Shown here in pieces: positions 30,080 through 38,590 of a DNA stretch of 64,000 nucleotides. The stretch is from Ornithinimicrobium humiphilum (GTDB lineage Bacteria > Actinomycetota > Actinomycetes > Actinomycetales > Dermatophilaceae). The stretch is from positions 1,488,001 through 1,552,000 of the forward strand of contig NZ_VFPU01000001.1 of NCBI RefSeq assembly GCF_006716885.1, in the 5' to 3' direction. The position numbers and the translations under genes were made by a program. Positions within the stretch are counted from its first letter, which is position 1. Every line of letters starts with the position of its first letter. The notes under the pieces are model-generated. The model saw only the letters and a list, made by a program, of their open reading frames with translations. It was not told where the DNA came from and searched no databases.

Positions 30080-33000
30080 TCAGCGCCGGACCCGCGGCCC
30101 CGGCAGCGGCGGCTCGCTCGCGGCCGGCTGCTCCTCGAGCAGACGCACGGCCTCGGCCATCGCCCGGTCGAGCTGCGGGTCGTCGGGCCCGAAGAAGTCG
30201 GCCGGCGTGTGCTCGACCTCGATGTCCGGGTCGACGCCGTGGTTCTCCACGCCCCAGCCCGGCCCCTGCAGCCAGAAGGCGTAGCGCGGCTGGGTCACCG
30301 AGGTCCCGTCGACCAGGTCGAAGCGCCCGTCGATGCCGACCACGCCGCCCCACGTCCGCACGCCCACGACGGGCCCGATGCCCATGGCGCGTGCCGCGGC
30401 GTTGACGATGTCGCCGTCCGAGCCGGAGTTCTCGTTGGCGACGAGGACGACCGGCCCCCGGGGCGCTGTGGAGGGATAGCGCGAGGCGACGGCGTAGTGC
30501 CGGCCCGGCGCCCAGCCCACGGCCCGCGCCAGCAGGCGCGAGAGCACCAGCTGGCTGGTGTGGCCGCCGCGGTTGTAGCGCACGTCCACGACCAGTCCCT
30601 CCTTCTGGACCGCGTGGCGCAGGTCGCGGTGCAGCTGCGCCCAGCCGTAGCTGGTCATGTCGGGCACGTGGACGTAGCCGAGCCGCCCGCCCGAGCGCTC
30701 CCGCACGTAGTCCCGCCGTGACCGCACCCAGTCCTGGTAGCGCAGCACCTCCTCGTCGGCCAGCGGCACCACGACGACCCGCCGGTCCTCGCCGTCCCGC
30801 CGCAGGGTGAGCTCGACCGGCTTGCCCGCCGCGCCCATCAGCCGCGTCGCCGGACCGAACGCCGGGTCCATGGGGGCGCCGTCGACGGCCACCACCACGT
30901 CGCCGGGACGGGCGTCGACGCCGGCTGCCGCCAGCGGCGAGCGGGCCTCCGGCTCGCTGGACTCTCCCGGCAGGATGCGGTCGATCCGCCAGCCCTCGTC
31001 GGTGCGGGACAGGTCTGCCCCGAGCAGCCCGAGCCTGCGCTCGGACGCGACGGCCCCGGGCTCCTCCGGCGGCGTCACGTAGGCGTGCGAGGTGTTGAGC
31101 TCGCCGACGGTCTCCCAGAGCACGTCCACGAGGTCGTCGTGGGTGGCGACGGCGTCGACGACCGGGCGCCACCGGTCGAGCACGGCCTGCCAGTCCACGC
31201 CGTCCATGTCGGCGCGCCAGTAGTGGTCGCGCATGATGCGGCCGTTCTCCTCGAACATCTGCCGCCACAGCGCCCGCGGGTCGACCTCGCGGCGCAGCCG
31301 GTCGAGGTCCACCCGGACGACCGACGGGTCGTCCTCCTCGGGCTTGTGGCCCGCCGGGGTCACGGTGACCGTGTCCTTGTGCTGCACGACGAGCCGCTCG
31401 CCGTCGCCGGAGACCTCCATCTCGTCGGCCTTGTCGACGACGACCTCCACGGTCCGACGCGGGAACGACCACAGCTCGACGGTGTCGCACCCCGGCTCGC
31501 CGGTCACGCCCGCGCGGCGGCTGCCCAGCACGCCCGTCTCGCCGGACTCGCAGACCCACACCACCCCGTCCTTGACGGTTCGCAGGCTCCGGTAGCGCCC
31601 GCTCGGCACGGGGAACGGCACGACGCGCTGCTCGGCCCCCTCGACGTCGAGGTCGGGCGAGGACGGCGGGGCGTCCTCGCCGCCCTCCTTGCCGTCGCCG
31701 GTGTCCTTGGCCTCCGCGTCGTCCTCGCTGAGCCGCCAGCCCTGGGCCGTCGGCCCGAAGGGCGGCGTCTGGTCGGCCGCGAGCGGCAGCAGCCACGGCC
31801 GCGTCGAGCCGGAGAAGGACAGTGCGAACTCGTGGACGTCGTAGTCGGGGTCGAAGGTGCGCTCGGACAGGAAGACCACGTGCCGCCCGTCGCGGGTGAA
31901 GGCCGGGTCGTGGTCGTGGAAGGTGCCGGACGTGAGGGCCTGCGCCATCGCGTCCGGGTCGCGGGTGTCGACCACCATGAGCTGGTGCATCTCGGACTCG
32001 CCGGTGGTCGGCTGCGACCACACGAGGTAGCGGCCGTCTGGGGAGAACCCGGGGGAGAGGGGCTCGCCCTGCTCGGACCGGGCGACCTCGCGCACCGCGC
32101 CGTCCTCGCCGGCCTCGGGGCGGACGTCGACCAGGCGCACGGCACCGTCGTGGGAGATGGTCGCGACGCGCTCGCCGGCGGGATCGCTCGCCAGGTGCAG
32201 CACCCGGCCCAGCCGCCCCGCCGCGACGACACGTGCGTCGCCGCCCGCGAGCTCGTGGACCTCCAACCGGTCCTCGCCACCGGCATCGCTGACCATGACG
32301 GCACGACCCGTGCGCCCCAGGAAGTGCGGCTCCCGCGCGCGGACGGCGTCGTCGCAGACCAGCGCGCGGGCCGGTCCCTCGCGGTGCGCCAGCCAGTAGA
32401 CGGCGCCGTGCCAGCTCACGAGACTCGCGTCGCCGCCGTGGTCCGGACGGACCGGGCCCAGCTGGTCGGTCGGAGGCAGCGTGTATGCCGTGGCCGCCGC
32501 CCCGGGGAGGCTCACCCGCATCTCGCGCGGGGTGCCGCCCAGCTCGTCGAGCACCCAGATCCGGCCGCGGCTGTGCCACGTCACGCGTCGGCCGTCGGTC
32601 GCGGCGTCGCGCACGTAGCCCAGGTCGGGACCCTGGAAGGTCAGCTGCTCCGGCTCGCTCCCGGGGTCGACGTCGCCCGGTGCGAAGGCCCACAGGTTCG
32701 CCTGCCGGTCGGCCTCCTCCGCGGTGCCGGGGAGCACGGCGGCCCGGTCGGAGACGACCAGGAGCCGGCCGTCCACCCACATCGGGTCGACGAGGCCGGC
32801 GGTGTCCTCGCGCAGCAGGCGGGTCCACGCCATACCTTCCGGGGCGGGACGGCCCACCCACAGGCGCGGGGCGGTGCCGCCGCGGTAGCGCTTCCAGTGC
32901 GCCGGCGGACGGCTGCCCGGTGTCGCCAGGGCCACGAATCCGTCGTCGTGGACGGCGACGCCCCAGGCCGGGCCGTAGGGCGGCGTCGTGACGGTGCCGT

Positions 33001-33364
33001 CCAGCCCCACCGAGCGGACGGTCAGGTGCCGCAGGTTCTGCTGCCCGGCGTGCGAGGCGACGAGCACCCGGTCGGGGCCGTCCCAGCCGAGGACACGGGT
33101 GTTCTTGGCGCCCCACCACGTCAGGCGGCGCGGCCCGCCGTCGCCCTCGACGGGCACCACGTAGGCCTCCGGGTGGCCGTCGCGGTGCGAGACGAAGGCG
33201 ACGTGCGTGCCGTCGGGCGAGAAGCGGGGCAGGGCCACCGGGACGGAGTCGTGCGTGAGCCGCCAGGCCCGGCCCCCCTGGACCGGAGCGATCCACACGT
33301 CGTCCGCGGCGACGAAGGTGATGAGGTCCCCGTGCAGGTGGGGATAACGCAGGTAGGTCTCCAC
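30080..33364 (-). CDS. Tricorn-type S41 protease
   Basis: 1094 residues (archaeal tricorn about 1070), GTG start at 33364. N-terminal propeller domains start METYLRYPHLHGDLITFVAADDVW and contain repeated FSPDGTHVAF and FSPDGRYLVW blades. A PDZ region is followed by the S41 protease. The triad matches tricorn: His in NTSHAYV (about 758), Ser in ENSGSDGD (about 980) and Glu in GVENHGVDPD (about 1039). Tricorn cuts peptides downstream of the proteasome into short products for aminopeptidases. No such aminopeptidase gene adjoins. TAGTGT lies 6 nt before the GTG. The acidic insert near 560-580 (EDDAEAKDTGDGKEGGED) is unusual. Confidence 0.9.
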   Translation of the reverse strand: METYLRYPHLHGDLITFVAADDVWIAPVQGGRAWRLTHDSVPVALPRFSPDGTHVAFVSHRDGHPEAYVVPVEGDGGPRRLTWWGAKNTRVLGWDGPDRVLVASHAGQQNLRHLTVRSVGLDGTVTTPPYGPAWGVAVHDDGFVALATPGSRPPAHWKRYRGGTAPRLWVGRPAPEGMAWTRLLREDTAGLVDPMWVDGRLLVVSDRAAVLPGTAEEADRQANLWAFAPGDVDPGSEPEQLTFQGPDLGYVRDAATDGRRVTWHSRGRIWVLDELGGTPREMRVSLPGAAATAYTLPPTDQLGPVRPDHGGDASLVSWHGAVYWLAHREGPARALVCDDAVRAREPHFLGRTGRAVMVSDAGGEDRLEVHELAGGDARVVAAGRLGRVLHLASDPAGERVATISHDGAVRLVDVRPEAGEDGAVREVARSEQGEPLSPGFSPDGRYLVWSQPTTGESEMHQLMVVDTRDPDAMAQALTSGTFHDHDPAFTRDGRHVVFLSERTFDPDYDVHEFALSFSGSTRPWLLPLAADQTPPFGPTAQGWRLSEDDAEAKDTGDGKEGGEDAPPSSPDLDVEGAEQRVVPFPVPSGRYRSLRTVKDGVVWVCESGETGVLGSRRAGVTGEPGCDTVELWSFPRRTVEVVVDKADEMEVSGDGERLVVQHKDTVTVTPAGHKPEEDDPSVVRVDLDRLRREVDPRALWRQMFEENGRIMRDHYWRADMDGVDWQAVLDRWRPVVDAVATHDDLVDVLWETVGELNTSHAYVTPPEEPGAVASERRLGLLGADLSRTDEGWRIDRILPGESSEPEARSPLAAAGVDARPGDVVVAVDGAPMDPAFGPATRLMGAAGKPVELTLRRDGEDRRVVVVPLADEEVLRYQDWVRSRRDYVRERSGGRLGYVHVPDMTSYGWAQLHRDLRHAVQKEGLVVDVRYNRGGHTSQLVLSRLLARAVGWAPGRHYAVASRYPSTAPRGPVVLVANENSGSDGDIVNAAARAMGIGPVVGVRTWGGVVGIDGRFDLVDGTSVTQPRYAFWLQGPGWGVENHGVDPDIEVEHTPADFFGPDDPQLDRAMAEAVRLLEEQPAASEPPLPGPRVRR
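32483..32491 (-). repeat. ACGGCATAC word
   Basis: In the tricorn gene in frame as Thr-Ala-Tyr, again with GCA. Confidence 0.7.
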
Positions 33365-33370
33365 CAGCGC

Positions 33371-33376
33371 ACACTA
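33371..33376 (-). promoter_or_regulatory. -10 element for a leaderless transcript
   Basis: TAGTGT on the minus strand, 6 nt from the GTG at 33364 of the tricorn gene. Confidence 0.5.
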
Positions 33377-33482
33377 ACCAGCAGACCGCCCGGGCGTGCG
33401 GAGGTTTTCGGCACCGCGCGTTGTCGCCACCCGGCGGTAGCGTGCCGGACGGACCCTCGACGACGAGATGCAGGAGCACGCC

Positions 33483-34052
33483 ATGACCGACCAGGCCCTC
33501 CAGGACCACGCGGACGCCTACGACCGGCATGCCGCCACCTTCACCGCGCGGGTGCACGGCGTGGTCGAGGACGGCTGGGACGCCCCCGCACCGGTCGAGG
33601 GGTGGCGCGCCCGCGACGTCGTCGCCCACCTGGACTGGATCCGCAGCTTCCTCGAGCACGGCAGCGACGTCCGGCTCGAGCCCGGCCCCGACCCCGAGGT
33701 CGACCCCGTCGGGGCGTGGGAGGAGCTGGACCGCCAGCTCTTGGCGCTGCTGCACGACCCGGCCACCGCGGACCGCACCTATGACAGCCCGATGCTCGGG
33801 GTGATGCCGCTCGGTCGGGCGGTCCACCAGTTCTTCACGGCGGACGTCTTCATGCACACCTGGGACCTGGCGCGGGCCACCGGTCAGGACGAGACGCTCG
33901 ACCCGGAGATGGCCAGGGAGCTGCGCGAGGGCATGGAGTCGATGCCCGAGGAGGTGCTGCGCGGCAGCGGGCAGTTCGGCCCCCCTCAGCCGGCCCCCGA
34001 GGGCGCCGACGAGGGGCAGCGGCTGATGGCCTTCACGGGCCGCCGCGTGTGA
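33483..34052 (+). CDS. TIGR03086-type maleylpyruvate isomerase/DinB-superfamily protein
   Basis: 189 residues from ATG 33483 behind CAGGAGCACGCC. The signature FFTADVFMHTWDLARATGQD (about 119-138) belongs to the TIGR03086 family, in which a four-helix DinB-like bundle binds a metal through His residues, here including the His of VAHLDW and that of MHTWD. Some relatives are mycothiol-dependent isomerases or transferases; function here is unknown. TAGCGT (33438-33443) may be the -10, leaving a short leader. Confidence 0.82.
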   Translation: MTDQALQDHADAYDRHAATFTARVHGVVEDGWDAPAPVEGWRARDVVAHLDWIRSFLEHGSDVRLEPGPDPEVDPVGAWEELDRQLLALLHDPATADRTYDSPMLGVMPLGRAVHQFFTADVFMHTWDLARATGQDETLDPEMARELREGMESMPEEVLRGSGQFGPPQPAPEGADEGQRLMAFTGRRV

Positions 34053-34177
34053 CCCGGATCTCGTCCGCGAGGCGTGAAGGAGAAGGTCACGATTCGACAT
34101 ACTGTCGGCGTGGGGCAATCGTGGCCGGACTCCGCCCCGTCTACTGAGCACAACCGTCCGGCTCGAAGGGGAGCAGC

Positions 34178-35002
34178 GTGATCATCCGACGCCGTCCGGG
34201 ACCATCCGTGTCCCTCGTGCGCCTCGCCGTGCGCCGGCGCGACCTGCTCAAGGGTGGGCTGGGGCTGGTGACCGGGGCCGTCGTGGGCGGCCTCGCCGAC
34301 GACTACGACCGTTTCCGCGTCCCCGAGCCCGAGCCCGAGCCGGAGCCCGTGGAGCCGGCACCCGTCGAGCCAGCACCCGTCGAGCCGGAGCCCGAGCCCC
34401 AGCTCCCCGCAGCCTTCCAGCGCGGCGACTCCGGCGAGGGCGTCCTGGCGCTGCAGCAGCAGCTCAACGCCGCCGGCTACTGGTGCGGCACCCCCGACGG
34501 TGGCTTCGGCCACCTCACGCAGCAGGCGGTCTGGGCGGTCCAGAAGGCCCACGGCCTCTGGCGCGACGGCGTCGCCGGCCCGCAGACCCAGCAGGCACTG
34601 GCCACCGGCTACCGCCCGGCGCCCGTCGCCGGCGGCGACCACGTCGAGATCCACCTGGCGACCCAGCTGCTGCTCGTCGTGCGCGGCGGCTCCACCCTCA
34701 TGACGCTCAACACGTCGACGGGCAACGGCGAGCCCTACGAGTACGAGAAGCACGAATACCTCGCCACCACGCCCACGGGTGACTTCCGGGTCGGTTTCAC
34801 CGACGGCTCCGGCTGGCGCGAGGGCGAGCTCGGCGAGCTCTACCGGCCGATGTTCTACTACGGCAACTACGCCGTGCACGGCTCCAACTCCATCCCGCCG
34901 GTGCCGGCGTCGCACGGTTGCGCGCGCATCTCCGTCGCCGCGATGGACATGTTCTGGTCCGAGGGTCTGCTGGGCGTGGGCCACCGCGTCCTCGTCGTCT
35001 GA
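34178..35002 (+). CDS. L,D-transpeptidase (YkuD) with peptidoglycan-binding domain
   Basis: 274 residues, GTG 34178 behind AAGGGGAGCAGC. The N-terminus has RRRDLLKGGLGLVTGAVVGG, a Tat-like signal (twin arginine plus hydrophobic stretch). A Pro/Glu linker (PEPEPEPEPVEPAPVEPAPV) spans about 47-75. A PG-binding-1 domain follows (RGDSGEGVLALQQQLNAAGYW, about 80-140), then the YkuD catalytic domain with HGSNSIPPVPASHGCARIS, in which Cys and the two His are catalytic. It would crosslink peptidoglycan or attach proteins outside the membrane. Absence of a Cys lipobox argues against a lipoprotein. Confidence 0.9.
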   Translation: MIIRRRPGPSVSLVRLAVRRRDLLKGGLGLVTGAVVGGLADDYDRFRVPEPEPEPEPVEPAPVEPAPVEPEPEPQLPAAFQRGDSGEGVLALQQQLNAAGYWCGTPDGGFGHLTQQAVWAVQKAHGLWRDGVAGPQTQQALATGYRPAPVAGGDHVEIHLATQLLLVVRGGSTLMTLNTSTGNGEPYEYEKHEYLATTPTGDFRVGFTDGSGWREGELGELYRPMFYYGNYAVHGSNSIPPVPASHGCARISVAAMDMFWSEGLLGVGHRVLVV

Positions 35003-35004
35003 CC

Positions 35005-36186
35005 GTGGCGCGGCAGGTGGGTCGCGGGGCGTCCCCGCAGCTCCCCGAGCACGCCGAGGTCGTCGTGCTCGGCGGCGGCGTCATCGGCCTGAGCACGGCC
35101 TACCAGCTGGCCCGGGCCGGTGTCGACGTCGTGCTGGTGGAGCGCGACGCGCTGGGGTCGGGGTCGACCTGCAAGGCCGCCGGCGGGGTCCGGGCGCAGT
35201 TCAGCGACGAGGTCAACATCCACCTGGCCAGGCGCTCGCTCGAGGTCTACGAGCGCTTCGAGGAGCTCTTCGACCAACCGATCGACCTGCACCAGGTGGG
35301 CTACCTCTTCCTGCTCGACGACCCGGCCGACGTCGCCGCCTTCGAGCGCGCCGTGGCGCTGCAGAACTCCCTCGGCGTGACCACCCGGATGCTCGACCCG
35401 GACGAGGCGGGTCGGATGTCGCCGCTGATCCGCACCGACGGGCTGCTGGCGGCCGCCTTCCACCCGCGCGACGGCCACTGCACGCCGGAGTCGGTCGTCC
35501 AGGGCTACGCCCGGGCCGCCAGGCGGGCCGGGGCGACCGTCGTCACGGGCTGCGCCGCCACCGGCGGCCAGGTCGTGGACGGCCGGGTGCGGGCCGTCGA
35601 GACCGAGGCCGGCACGATCCGCACCGAGCAGGTCGTGGTCGCCACCGGCGCCTGGTCGGCGGAGGTCGGCTCGTGGTTCGGCGTCGACCTGCCGGTCCAC
35701 CCGCTGCGCCGCCAGGTCCTGACGACCGGGCCGGTCCCCGGACGGGGCGAGCGCACCCCCTTCACGATCGACTTCTCCACGTCGTTCTACTTCCACGACG
35801 AGGGCCCGGGTCTGCTCGTCGGCATGTCCGACCCGCACGAGCAGCCGGGCTTCCGGCTGGACCGGGACGACGCGTGGCTGCCCGGCCTCGCCGCCGCGAT
35901 CGAGCGACGCGCTCCCGCGTTGAGCGAGGTCGAGCTGCGCTCCGGCTGGGCGGGCCTCTACGAGATGACGCCCGACCACAACGGACTCGTCGGCCGCTCC
36001 CGCACGGTGCCGGGCGTCGTCTACGCCACCGGCTTCTCCGGGCACGGCTTCCTGCTGGGCCCCGCCGTGGGCGAGACGGTCGCCGACCTCGTCCTCGGCC
36101 GGCCGCCCGAGACCGACGTGGCCGCCCTGTCGGTCGACCGCTTCGCCGACGCACGTAGCCTCGTGCCCGAGAAGCACATCGTCTGA
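35005..36186 (+). CDS. FAD-dependent amine oxidase, DAO family (possible L-pipecolate oxidase)
   Basis: 393 residues from GTG 35005, two bases after the L,D-transpeptidase stop; a GTG at 35017 is an equal candidate. EVVVLGGGVIGLSTAYQLARAG is the FAD Rossmann motif, GSGSTCKAAGGVRAQF fits the sarcosine/glycine oxidase group, and the C-terminus has VVYATGFSGHGFLLGPAVGE. The next gene, 22 bp on, is an ALDH7. In Pseudomonas the pair L-pipecolate oxidase (AmaA) and piperideine-6-carboxylate dehydrogenase (AmaB) degrades lysine. The same pairing here makes that role likely but not proven; sarcosine oxidation is the main alternative. Confidence 0.85.
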   Translation: MARQVGRGASPQLPEHAEVVVLGGGVIGLSTAYQLARAGVDVVLVERDALGSGSTCKAAGGVRAQFSDEVNIHLARRSLEVYERFEELFDQPIDLHQVGYLFLLDDPADVAAFERAVALQNSLGVTTRMLDPDEAGRMSPLIRTDGLLAAAFHPRDGHCTPESVVQGYARAARRAGATVVTGCAATGGQVVDGRVRAVETEAGTIRTEQVVVATGAWSAEVGSWFGVDLPVHPLRRQVLTTGPVPGRGERTPFTIDFSTSFYFHDEGPGLLVGMSDPHEQPGFRLDRDDAWLPGLAAAIERRAPALSEVELRSGWAGLYEMTPDHNGLVGRSRTVPGVVYATGFSGHGFLLGPAVGETVADLVLGRPPETDVAALSVDRFADARSLVPEKHIV

Positions 36187-36208
36187 GCACCACCTGCGAA
36201 GGAGCACC

Positions 36209-37756
36209 GTGAGCACCCAGCCCCGCCCTGCCGTCCTGCCGTCGGCCGAGGACCTCGCCGCCCGCGCCGAGCGGGCCGCCCGCGCCTGCGGGGTCGACCT
36301 GGACGCCCACCGGGGCGAGCGCGAGGGTCGCTCGCCGGTCAACGGCGCGACGATCTCGACGCTGGCGTGGAGCGAGGCGGCCGACGTGCGCGAGGCCGTC
36401 GCCCGGGCCCAGGAGGCCTTCCGCACCTGGCGCAGCGTCCCCGCCCCGGCGCGCGGTGCCGTCGTCAAGCGCTTCGGCGAGCTGCTCGCCGAGCACAAGG
36501 ACGACCTCGCGACCCTCGTGAGCCTCGAGGCGGGCAAGATCACCTCCGAGGCGCGGGGCGAGGTGCAGGAGATGATCGACATCTGCGACTTCGCCGTCGG
36601 CCTGTCGCGCCAGCTCTACGGCCGCACGATGCCCTCCGAGCGCCCCGGCCACCGCCTCATGGAGACCTGGCACCCGCTCGGCGTCGTCGGTGTGGTGTCG
36701 GCCTTCAACTTCCCGGTCGCCGTCTGGTCCTGGAACACCGCCGTCGCCCTCGTCTGCGGCGACCCGGTGGTGTGGAAGCCGTCGGAGAAGACCCCGCTGT
36801 GCGCCCTCGCCGCCAACGCGCTCCTGCTGCGGGCTCTCACCGAGGCCGGCCATGACGCGGCCCTCTCCCAGGTGCTCCTGGGCGGCCCCGAGGTGGGTGA
36901 GGCGCTGGTCGCCGACGCCGGCATCGCCCTGCTCAGCGCCACCGGCTCGACGCGGATGGGTCGCCAGGTCGGCCCGGTCGTGGCCGAGCGCTTCGGCCGC
37001 AGCCTGCTCGAGCTCGGCGGCAACAACGCCGCGGTCGTCGCGCCCTCGGCCGACCTCGACCTGACCACCCGCGGGATCGTCTTCGCCGCGGCGGGCACCG
37101 CCGGCCAGCGCTGCACGACCATGCGCCGGGTCATCGCGCACACCTCGGTGGTCGACGAGGTCACCGAGCGGGTGGCGGCCGCCTACCGCCAGCTGCCCGT
37201 CGGCGACCCGACCGCCGAGGGCACCCTCGTGGGCCCGCTGCTCGACCGCCGCTCCTACGAGGCCTTCACCGACGCGATCGCGAAGGCGCAGGCCGCCGGT
37301 GGCGAGGTCGTCGCGGGCGGCGGGCGCGAGCTCGCCGACGAGGCCGAGGACGCCTACTACGTGCGGCCGACCGTGATCCGGATGCCGTCGCAGAGCGAGG
37401 TCATGCACAGCGAGACCTTCGCCCCGATCCTCTACGTCGTCTCCTACGACGACCTCGCCGAGGCGATCGAGCTCAACAACGCGGTGCCCCAGGGCCTGTC
37501 GTCGAGCATCTTCACCCAGGACCAGGCCGAGGCCGAGCTGTTCTGCTCCCCGGAGGGCTCGGACTGCGGCATCGTCAACGTCAACATCGGCACCTCCGGG
37601 GCCGAGATCGGCGGGGCGTTCGGTGGCGAGAAGGAGACCGGCGGCGGGCGCGAGTCCGGCTCGGACGCCTGGCGCGCCTACATGCGCCGCGCGACCAACA
37701 CGATCAACTTCTCCGGCGAGCTGCCGCTGGCCCAGGGCGTCACCTTCGACGTCTGA
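36209..37756 (+). CDS. ALDH7-type aldehyde dehydrogenase (likely P6C/alpha-aminoadipate semialdehyde dehydrogenase)
   Basis: 515 residues, GTG start with GAAGGAGCACC just before. ALDH7 features: NGATISTLAWSEAADV, ETWHPLGVVGVVSAFNFPVAVWSWN, catalytic base LLELGGNNA (Glu near 268), nucleophile GTAGQRCTTMRR (Cys near 301), and the clade-typical C-terminus GGEKETGGGRESGSDAWRAY. ALDH7 enzymes oxidise alpha-aminoadipate semialdehyde/P6C to 2-aminoadipate in lysine and pipecolate breakdown. The upstream amine oxidase supports this; both likely form one transcript. It ends 15 bp from the convergent allE. Confidence 0.9.
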   Translation: MSTQPRPAVLPSAEDLAARAERAARACGVDLDAHRGEREGRSPVNGATISTLAWSEAADVREAVARAQEAFRTWRSVPAPARGAVVKRFGELLAEHKDDLATLVSLEAGKITSEARGEVQEMIDICDFAVGLSRQLYGRTMPSERPGHRLMETWHPLGVVGVVSAFNFPVAVWSWNTAVALVCGDPVVWKPSEKTPLCALAANALLLRALTEAGHDAALSQVLLGGPEVGEALVADAGIALLSATGSTRMGRQVGPVVAERFGRSLLELGGNNAAVVAPSADLDLTTRGIVFAAAGTAGQRCTTMRRVIAHTSVVDEVTERVAAAYRQLPVGDPTAEGTLVGPLLDRRSYEAFTDAIAKAQAAGGEVVAGGGRELADEAEDAYYVRPTVIRMPSQSEVMHSETFAPILYVVSYDDLAEAIELNNAVPQGLSSSIFTQDQAEAELFCSPEGSDCGIVNVNIGTSGAEIGGAFGGEKETGGGRESGSDAWRAYMRRATNTINFSGELPLAQGVTFDV

Positions 37757-37771
37757 CGCGTCGGGCCGGGG

Positions 37772-38590
37772 TCAGAACGCCAGCCGCGCGTGGCGGTTGA
37801 CGTCCTTGTAGAGCAGGTAGCGGAAGCGCCCCGGCCCGCCGGCGTAGCAGGCCTGGGGGCAGAACGCCCGCAGCCACAGGAAGTCGCCGGCCTCGACCTC
37901 GACCCAGTCCTCGTTGAGGAGGTAGACCGCCTTGCCCTCGAGGATGTAGAGCCCGTGCTCCATGACGTGCGTCTCGGGGAACGGGATAGCCCCGCCGGGC
38001 TCGAAGGTGACGATGTTGACGTGCATGTCGTGCCGGACGTCGCCCGGGTCGACGAACCGCTGCGTGCACCACGCCCCGTCGGTGTCGGGCATCGCCACCG
38101 CCTCGACCTGCGACTCGTGCGTGACGAAGGCCTGCGGCACGTCGACCCCGTCGATCGGCTGGTAGGCCTTGCGGATCCAGTGGAAGGTCGCGACCTCGGC
38201 GCCGTCGTTGCGCAGGGTCCAGTCCGCCCCCGGCGGCAGGTAGGCGTAGCCCCCGGACCCCAGCGCGTGCTCCTGCCCGTCCAGCGTCAGCACCACCGTG
38301 CCGCCCACGACGAAGAGCACCGCCTCGGCCCGCGGGTCGTCCTCCGGCCGGTCCGAGCCGCCACCGGAGGAGACCTCGACGACGTACTGGGAGAAGGTCT
38401 CGGCGAAGCCGGATAGCGGCCGGGCCAGCACCCACAGCCGGGTGTCGCGCCAGCCCGGCAGCAGGCTGGTGACGATGTCGCGCATCGTGCCGCGCGGGAG
38501 CACGGCATACGCCTGGGTGAAGCGCGCCCGGTCGGTGGTGAGCCGCGTCTGCGGCGGCAACCCACCGGGTGGGGTGGCATAGCTGCTCAT
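37772..38590 (-). CDS. allE: (S)-ureidoglycine aminohydrolase
   Basis: 272 residues, ATG 38590 overlapping the allantoinase stop (ATGA). This is a bicupin: first cupin near 75-130 (GGTVVLTLDGQEHALGSGG, LPPGADWTLRN), second near 190-255 (DMHVNIVTFEPGGAIPFPETHVMEHGLYILEG, then GDFLWLRAFCPQA). The HVMEHG stretch and downstream residues match the manganese site of AllE. It releases ammonia from (S)-ureidoglycine to give ureidoglycolate. It is the last gene of the purine operon; allantoate amidohydrolase (allC) is not in the window. Confidence 0.9.
   Translation of the reverse strand: MSSYATPPGGLPPQTRLTTDRARFTQAYAVLPRGTMRDIVTSLLPGWRDTRLWVLARPLSGFAETFSQYVVEVSSGGGSDRPEDDPRAEAVLFVVGGTVVLTLDGQEHALGSGGYAYLPPGADWTLRNDGAEVATFHWIRKAYQPIDGVDVPQAFVTHESQVEAVAMPDTDGAWCTQRFVDPGDVRHDMHVNIVTFEPGGAIPFPETHVMEHGLYILEGKAVYLLNEDWVEVEAGDFLWLRAFCPQACYAGGPGRFRYLLYKDVNRHARLAF
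38502..38510 (+). repeat. ACGGCATAC word
   Basis: Within allE; the gene strand reads Tyr-Ala with the rare codon TAT. Confidence 0.7.
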
